Source: Phellopilus nigrolimitatus (taxonomy: Eukaryota > Basidiomycota > Agaricomycetes > Hymenochaetales > Hymenochaetaceae). Taken from it: 64,000 bases of DNA. Made by a program: the position numbers and the translations under genes. The notes beneath the pieces are model-generated. The model had not been told where the DNA came from and did no database searches. It saw only the letters and a program-made list of their open reading frames with translations. The stretch spans positions 62,001 through 126,000 of the forward strand of contig JAJOHG010000007.1 of assembly GCA_021029095.1 (NCBI GenBank), read 5' to 3'. Below are positions 58,357-64,000 of the stretch, in pieces. Each line of letters opens with the position of its first letter. Position 1 is the first letter of the stretch.

Positions 58357-61300
58357 TTACAAGCTGATTTGCGAGCTGTCCAAACCAAGCGCGTGCAAAA
58401 ATATATTCACGTTGGTGATCTTCAGGGTCCGCTCCTCCTCGTCGGTGACGTATCCTTTGCTGACCGCGAGGACGTTGTCGAGGATCTTCTCGCGCAGCGT
58501 CGTCACGAGGAGCGCTTGTTGCTGCTCATTGCCCGCATGCAAAGAGAGCGTCGCAAGGAACTTCCACACAGGCTGGTCGAGGCGGTCTGCTTCGAGCGTG
58601 GAGACGCCCTCTACCGTTTTTAGCGACGGAATCCGCGCTGAGGGGAAAAGAGAGAGGAGGTATTGCGCGAGAATGTGGAAAAGATGCTCCGAGATGTTTT
58701 GCCTGCACCGTTGTCAGCGTGGGCGAGCGAGTGATAGAGATGGATGCCTTACCAGGACAAGAGGTCTTCATCAGAAGGTATTTCCGACGGCTCAATCCCA
58801 GCAACCATCATGTCTGACTTGATAACCTCGACACGGCTCAGGAGAGCAGTGAGGAGAGAAAGACCAGGCTACCAGAAAAACAAATGAGCATGAGGACCTT
58901 ATCAACAGATTATATGAGCTCACCCTCGAGCGGGCAACAAAGTGCACCTCACTCCGCTCCATCAGGAGCCCGAGCATACCTCCGATGAGCTTCAGGTTCG
59001 CCTTCGCGATCACGGGCAGAATGCTCTGCAGCACCGTCGACAGGAACGTCTGCGTCTGCCTGTCGACCTCGCTGCGCGCGGGGGTGTCCTCCTGGGAGTC
59101 CAGGATGGCCGTATTCTTGACGACGTCGAACTGCGAGAAGCAGGCGATGATCAGGAAGTTGAGCAGGAGCGTTTGCTCGGGCGTGAGGTGCCGCATGAGC
59201 CGCGGAAGGAGCTTCTTGCCCTTTGCGGGCATCATCAGCGAGACGAAGGGATGCGGGTCGCTGGTTTCGAGCGGGACCATGACCTGAAGGCCGTCCCAGA
59301 GCCTGGTCGTCGCGGCTTTATACATCTCCTCCCATTCCTGCATCCTCGCCTCGTCTTCCGGCGCAGGCTGCTCGCGGCGCATCTGCTCTACTTGCAGCAG
59401 TGTGTCGTACAAGTTCTCTAGAATGACGAGGCATTCCCTGCGAGTGAGGGGATCTTTGCGTACGACGCCCTGCGACTGTCAGACAGTTAGCGGCTCTTCG
59501 ACATGCAGATAACCTGATTGTAGCTCACATCGCCATGAGCACCGAGCGCCTCGCGGCCCCGTTTGGCCGCCTCTTTCGCAGCACCAGCGGCGTTCTCCTT
59601 ACCGCTGTCCTTAGAGATATGGCCGTGTGCGTGCGCAACGGGCTCAGAAGAGCCGTTGGTGTCGACCTGGAGCAGTTGGCGCGGGGCCGCCTTGTAGCTA
59701 CGACCAGCGGTCTTTCCCAAGGCGCCCTGAAGGCTGTGAATGGCGTGCAGGCCCTTCTCCTTCTCCCGTTGCCTGGCGTTATTGACGATCCTCTCCACCT
59801 GCGCTTCCATCCGCTGCATCGCGTTCGGGCGCCTGTTTCCTCCGCGCTGGTTCAGACCGAGGCCGACGCCCTCACCCGACCCGAACTTGAGCACGCGTTC
59901 TTCGTTGGCGTTGATGCCCATCCGCGAGCGCAGGAGCGACCCGTACACCTGGGCGTAGAAATCCTCGGTGTATGGATCGGAAGTGACGAGCTGCGAGACT
60001 TGAATGCGGGTGATGAAGTCCTTGTCGGATTGTGTCATGAGGTCGTTGTAGCGGCTCTTCAATATGAGAGACAGATAAGATATTGTGAACACAGAGTATA
60101 GGAAGAGAAACGAACCATGTGAGCAATTTTGGCCGCTTTTCTTCGCCTCCTGCCTTCCTGCCTCTCCGCCTCCATGATCTTGCGCATCGCTTCCGCCCGG
60201 AGCGCGTCCTGGTTTTTCGCGCCCAGCGCGCTCAATGGAATGCCCTGGCCGTTCAGTCCGTCCAAGCCAACCATGTCCTGGGAGAACTGCTGATGCGCCA
60301 TCTGCGCAAGCAGCCGCTGCTGCATCTGCACCTGCGCGATGTCCGCAGGGCTCGCGCCGAAGATGTTGGGCGGGTTCTCGCCGCGCGCCTTGCTCGCCAT
60401 TTCGTTCGCGAGCGCGAGCCGGATCTGGTGCTGGAGGCTGTCCATGCTGCTGGGCGAGTCGCGGCGCTGGTCGAGGAGGCCGGCCGCGGCGAGCTGGGCG
60501 TGCCTGCGCTGATCGGCGGTGATCTGTCGGCGGAGGTTGGCCTGGAAGTCGTCGACGTTCTGGAGACGGTGTCTGCGCTCCAGCTCCTGGTGGTCGATGA
60601 CTTCTTCGAAGCGGCGCGGGGTCCGTGGTATGCCCGGCGGCAGCTCTCGCTCCCGTTCTGCCGCCCTGTGAAGCAAGACGTCGACCGGTTCGATGAGCTC
60701 GTGGTTGCGCATTTCTATGGCTTCGTTGCGGAGAAAGCGGTTGGCTTCCTGGGCGCGCATGTTGTCTACCTCTTGGAGCAGCACGTGCTGCGGGCGGTAT
60801 CCCTCCATTGCTCCGGGAGTCATCGGATAGGCTGCGTGCGGCACGTTTGCGCTTGCGTTCGGGAAGGGCGAGGGCGACTGCGAGCGCATGCGGGGCGGTT
60901 TCATTTGCTGCTGCTGCTGCTGCTGGATGAACAGCTGCTCCTGCGTTTGGACATCGCGGGACCTCTGCGACGCCATGCGCATCTCCGCCTCTATTTCCGC
61001 CAAGCTGCGCATTCCGGGCGCGGCGTAGTTGATCATCCCTTCTCCTTGGATCTGGTTCTGTGGATGTGCGTGAGAGAGAGGCGCGTGTGCGGCCTGGTGG
61101 GCGAGCGCGGGCGACTGCGTATGCTGGCGCAGCACGTTCTGCGCAGCAGGGCGCGAGACACTGGACGTGCTCGGCGTGGCGTGGTGCCCGAGGGACGAGC
61201 CGGATCTGCGGCCGATGCTGCTGGCCGTCCGGAGCACGGAGAAGGGCGACTTGTCCTCCCAGATAGACTCGCGCGAGGTGTGTGTCTGTCGGGCTATAGG

Positions 61301-61734
61301 AGGGAGAATGAGAGCCCAGATCACCCAGATGACCTTGAGTGCAATGTACCTGGCTGAGACGGTCTGGCGGGCTCTGCCTGTGCGTGGACCTCCCGCGCGG
61401 AGAAGGCGCCGCCCGTCGCCGCCCGAGCCTGATTGAAAGGCCGCTCAGCATCTGGTAAGGCGCGCGCGGCGAAGTCGAAGTCCTTGCCTGCGACGATGAG
61501 CACACCACACACACGCATTCGCATTCGCCGGGGGGACTCACCAACGGGGCCCGACGCGCCGAACGTCTCGTCGTTCAGGTCGTCGCCGCCTTCCTGCAGC
61601 GCATTGCCCAGGCCGTCGTAGTCCTCGGCGCCCCAGTTGTACACGGCGATGTCTTCTTCCTCCTTGGGCCCTCCCGCGAGGAACCTGCGCTTCTCGTCGT
61701 CGAAAGCGCTGTTTTCGAGGCCGAAGAAAGACAT
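58357..61734 (-). CDS. PAT1: PAT1, mRNA decapping activator
   Basis: The start at 61734 (MSFFGLENSAFDDEK) has the N-terminal FGLE/F-rich motif that binds the DEAD-box helicase Dhh1 in known Pat1 proteins. An acidic stretch, NWGAEDYDGLGNALQEGGD, follows, then ESIWEDKSPFSVL and a long Gln/Pro/Ser-rich, low-complexity middle with poly-Gln near 60900-60930. Farther on are MTQSDKDFITRIQVSQLVT, SDPYTEDFYAQVYGSLL and an alpha-helical C-terminal domain: LLPRLMRHLTPEQTLLLNFL, NLKLIGGMLGLLMERSEVHF and PGLSLLTALLSRVEVIKSDM. It acts in cytoplasmic mRNA decay with the Lsm1-7 ring. All junctions checked keep phase. Confidence 0.92.
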
Positions 61735-62587
61735 GGGCGCGGACGCAGCACGCGGGTACACGCAGCCTCGAGGAGTCGGGCCTGCCGGTGGGATCGTTGC
61801 TTATCAGCGTGCATCGCCGTTGGCTGTAATACGGGTAGCATACCTCGCTTGTTCCGTTTCGAAAGTGGTGTTTAGATGCTGTAGAGAGTTGTGGCTTGAG
61901 CAGACTGAGCGTTTGAACTCGACGGCGGCCTGGGGATGTTGAGGTAGGATGAGGCGTAAATGGCAAGGAAATCATTTTTTTCCGTTTTAGGAAAGCGGAC
62001 ATGGCCGATGCCGGTGACCGAGCTCACCGCCAGCGACCGACGCGCTATCTTCGCTTCCCCTCCTTCATACATACTTGACCACTGCTGAACTGACGGACAG
62101 GGTAAGCTTATATTTACACTATGCTCGCTTCGCTATGGGCGCAGATATGCCTTTTTTTCTTTCCCGTTTATATTCTGAAATATATGTAAGTTGCAGTGCT
62201 GACATACATCTCCATTCAGGGCAACTCCGATACCAGAGCGCCAGAGTGCGCCACTTGTGTTTGCAAGAACTGTATCCGACCATTATCATAGTATCAATTC
62301 AATTATCTCAACGTGTTCTCGCTTTCGTTGGGAGCGGCTTTGTGCGCGACAGGCTGGGCTCGGCGCCTGAAAAGGGATGCTACTTCCAGATGGGGAGTCG
62401 GGGCCGCCCGGCGTTCCCTTTTATGGCTGTGAATGACGTCGATGAGCTCGAAACTCGGACGCGCTAGACGCGTTCTTCAGGCGCATTTATATAGCTGAAC
62501 CGGCCTGCCTTCCCCTCCTCTCTTCATCTGCCCTCCATCCGCCACATCTCTCCCCGCATTTCAACTTCATCTCTGCCGACAACCACG
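61735..62587. other. Shared upstream region of PAT1 and GDB1
   Basis: The divergent starts of PAT1 and GDB1 flank 853 bp with no supported gene. A short plus-strand frame at 62075-62467 has no recognisable motif. A TATA-like element lies near the GDB1 start, and a C/T-rich tract spans about 62508-62560. Confidence 0.45.
62488..62493 (+). promoter_or_regulatory. TATA box upstream of GDB1
   Basis: TATATA at 62488-62493, within TTTATATAG, lies 95 bp before the GDB1 start codon, a plausible core-promoter distance followed by a pyrimidine-rich tract. Confidence 0.4.
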
Positions 62588-64000
62588 ATGGCCACGACTC
62601 AGAAAGCCAAGGCCGCCGCCTCCGCCATCGTGCACGGTCACAATCCCGCTAAGGCCACTGCCGCCGCTTCGGCGAAGGACGGTGGTGGCGAGCGCGTGGC
62701 ATCGCCCACCATTGACATCCCGCCCCAGACTTTTGCGCCGTCCTCTGCGAAGAAGACGCCGAAGACGCCCGCAGACGAGGGCATAGAGTTCTTCGAGTCC
62801 GCCGCCGTCGCAGGCGACGCCCCCATCCAGGTCTACGAGCTCAAGTTGGATGCGGACGGCGGGCCCAGCAAGGACAAGTCGGTGCGTTCTGTTCGCTTCG
62901 TCATCGCGGAATCAAAAAGACTATTCTTTTCGCTCTTGCTATACTGGCTTTGGACTGACGCGCGCGCACGCTCTCAGTATATCCGACTTCCTCCTCCTTA
63001 TGTCCCGTACGTCCTGCGTATCAGCCTCGATGCCGGTACACCTGCATCCAAGAATGGCACTTTCAAGACCAATTTCCCCATCGATGGTGGCAAATTCGAC
63101 CGTAATCGCTTCGCGGAGCGAAAGTGAGTTCGGTTAGAAGTTGAACCTATGCAGTCCAACCGATTTAACGACGCTCGACTTACTGCAGACTCCCTACGAA
63201 TGTATCAAAGCCTATACAAATCGATCTTCCAATCTCGCATGCTGGTGCATTCGCATACTGGGTGGAATATGATAGCGACACTAAGGATGGCCGCACGAAG
63301 GGCCGGGAAGGATATTTCAATATCGATCCAGCGCTGCGTATTCGAAAGCGTGCGCCGATCCTTTCCGAGGAGCTTGTTCCAGTGCCTGCTCTCTCTGCGG
63401 TGGCGCCGCCGTCTTGAAAGAATCGGTTAATAGTTCCGATGGATGGCCTCACGATCTTAACCATTGTCTCAAAATGGATGGGCTCGCTGAACGAGTGGAG
63501 GCCTCACCTTCAGGAGGCGGCTGAGAGAGGCTACAATATGTTGCATTATACGCCGCTGCAGCAACGTGGCGAAAGCCAGAGTCCATATTCACTTGCAGAC
63601 TTTTTGACGTATGATTCCGAACTTTTTGAACCCGGATGGAAGGGGTCCCAAGAGGACGGCAGGAAGCTAATGAAAGAAATGTTGAAGGTTGCGAAAGAGG
63701 AGTATGGCCTTCTGAGCCTTACGGATGTTGTTTTGAATCATACGGCAAACAACAGTGAATGGTTGCTCGATCATCCTGAAGCTGGTAAGCTTTATTGCAT
63801 TATATGTGATTTGTCAAGATCTAACCCATCTATTTTTTTTTCTCCGTAGGCTTCAGTCCTTTCAACATCCCTCATCTCACTCCAGCTTTAGGAACTGGAC
63901 ACTGCAATGATCAATTTCTCGAAGTCACTCGCAGCTAAAGGTCTTCCTGTCAATGTCACATCAAGCGGCGACGTCGACACTCTGATAAACGCTTTCCAGC
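62588..64000 (+). CDS. GDB1: Glycogen debranching enzyme, 5' part (continues beyond window)
   Basis: The start codes MATTQKAKAAASAIVHG and an Ala-rich, low-complexity N-terminus. Exon 2 codes YIRLPPPYVPYVLRISLDAG and NGTFKTNFPIDGGKFDRNRF, exon 3 PIQIDLPISHAGAFAYWVEY and REGYFNIDPALR, then PMDGLTILTIVSKWMGSLNE, YNMLHYTPLQQRG, EYGLLSLTDVVLNHTANNSE and SPFNIPHLTPAL. This is the N-terminal glucanotransferase region of fungal debranching enzyme, which has transferase and alpha-1,6-glucosidase activity in glycogen breakdown. A TGA at 63415 is in frame; a 45-nt intron could bypass it. Near 63891 one extra G breaks the expected ALELDTA. Confidence 0.93.

Noticed and set aside
60119..61357. 412-residue plus-strand open frame opposite PAT1
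   Set aside because: It is antisense to the low-complexity, GC-rich middle of PAT1. Its residues (runs of Arg, Leu, Val, His) mirror the Gln/Ala/Arg codons of the other strand, and no domain is visible.
59487..61544. 685-residue minus-strand open frame overlapping PAT1
   Set aside because: Its right-hand part is a second frame of PAT1 with Arg/Pro/Ala-rich content. Only the left part coincides with a genuine PAT1 exon, so it is not a separate gene.
1..64000. Transposons, CRISPR arrays, biosynthetic clusters or a novel multi-gene system
   Set aside because: No transposase, integrase or reverse transcriptase motif, no regular spaced repeats, and no grouping of pathway genes was seen. The genes are ordinary fungal housekeeping genes.

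Overview
The window looks like nuclear DNA of a filamentous basidiomycete, most likely an Agaricomycete. Genes are packed on both strands and cut by many short GT-AG introns (mostly 45-85 nt). The protein set is typically fungal: MKT1, CWC27, PAT1, a Zn2Cys6 regulator, a GH45 subfamily C type endoglucanase and an OHCU decarboxylase. No prokaryotic operons, rRNA, tRNA, CRISPR or intact transposon was recognised. About 33 protein-coding loci can be supported; GDB1 runs off the right edge and a hypothetical gene off the left edge. Family names come from recognising motifs by eye, not from database searches.

Layout. 0-10.2 kb: a hypothetical protein, a Bud6/Aip3 N-terminal-domain protein, a Mex67-like NTF2 protein, CWC27 (spliceosomal cyclophilin), UBC6 (ER-anchored E2), CDC8 (thymidylate kinase) and an 81-residue orphan. 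10.3-16.2 kb: poor in recognisable genes. 16.2-21 kb: a zinc-finger protein and MKT1. 21-24.4 kb: another quiet stretch. 24.4-33.9 kb: a DHHC palmitoyltransferase, a secreted GH45 endoglucanase, vacuolar carboxypeptidase S, a kinesin-14 and a dual-specificity phosphatase. 34-47 kb: HFI1/ADA1, MED4, OHCU decarboxylase, a Gfo/Idh dehydrogenase, TAF10, a Zn2Cys6 regulator and RPC53. 46.6-64 kb: HPT1, MRS3/4 mitoferrin, a nucleolar-type basic protein, RPC34, BPL1, a glycosyltransferase, PAT1 and GDB1.

How the genes relate. Most are housekeeping genes without pathway clustering, but five subunits of the transcription machinery (HFI1/ADA1, MED4, TAF10, RPC53, RPC34) lie within 19 kb. Many neighbours are divergent with very short shared upstream regions (75 bp for the Mex67-like gene and CWC27, about 120 bp for BPL1 and the glycosyltransferase, about 160 bp for kinesin and phosphatase), so shared promoters are likely.

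Caution. At least five conserved genes (kinesin-14, the Gfo/Idh enzyme, MRS3/4, BPL1, GDB1) and probably MKT1 carry single-base frame breaks inside well-conserved sequence. Some sit in homopolymers, which looks more like residual indel error in the assembly than mass pseudogenisation. Nothing here is clearly a new biological system. The most unusual items are two predicted 7-nt microexons, a Mex67-like protein without the leucine-rich repeats, a Bud6 N-terminal domain standing alone, and a small orphan gene.
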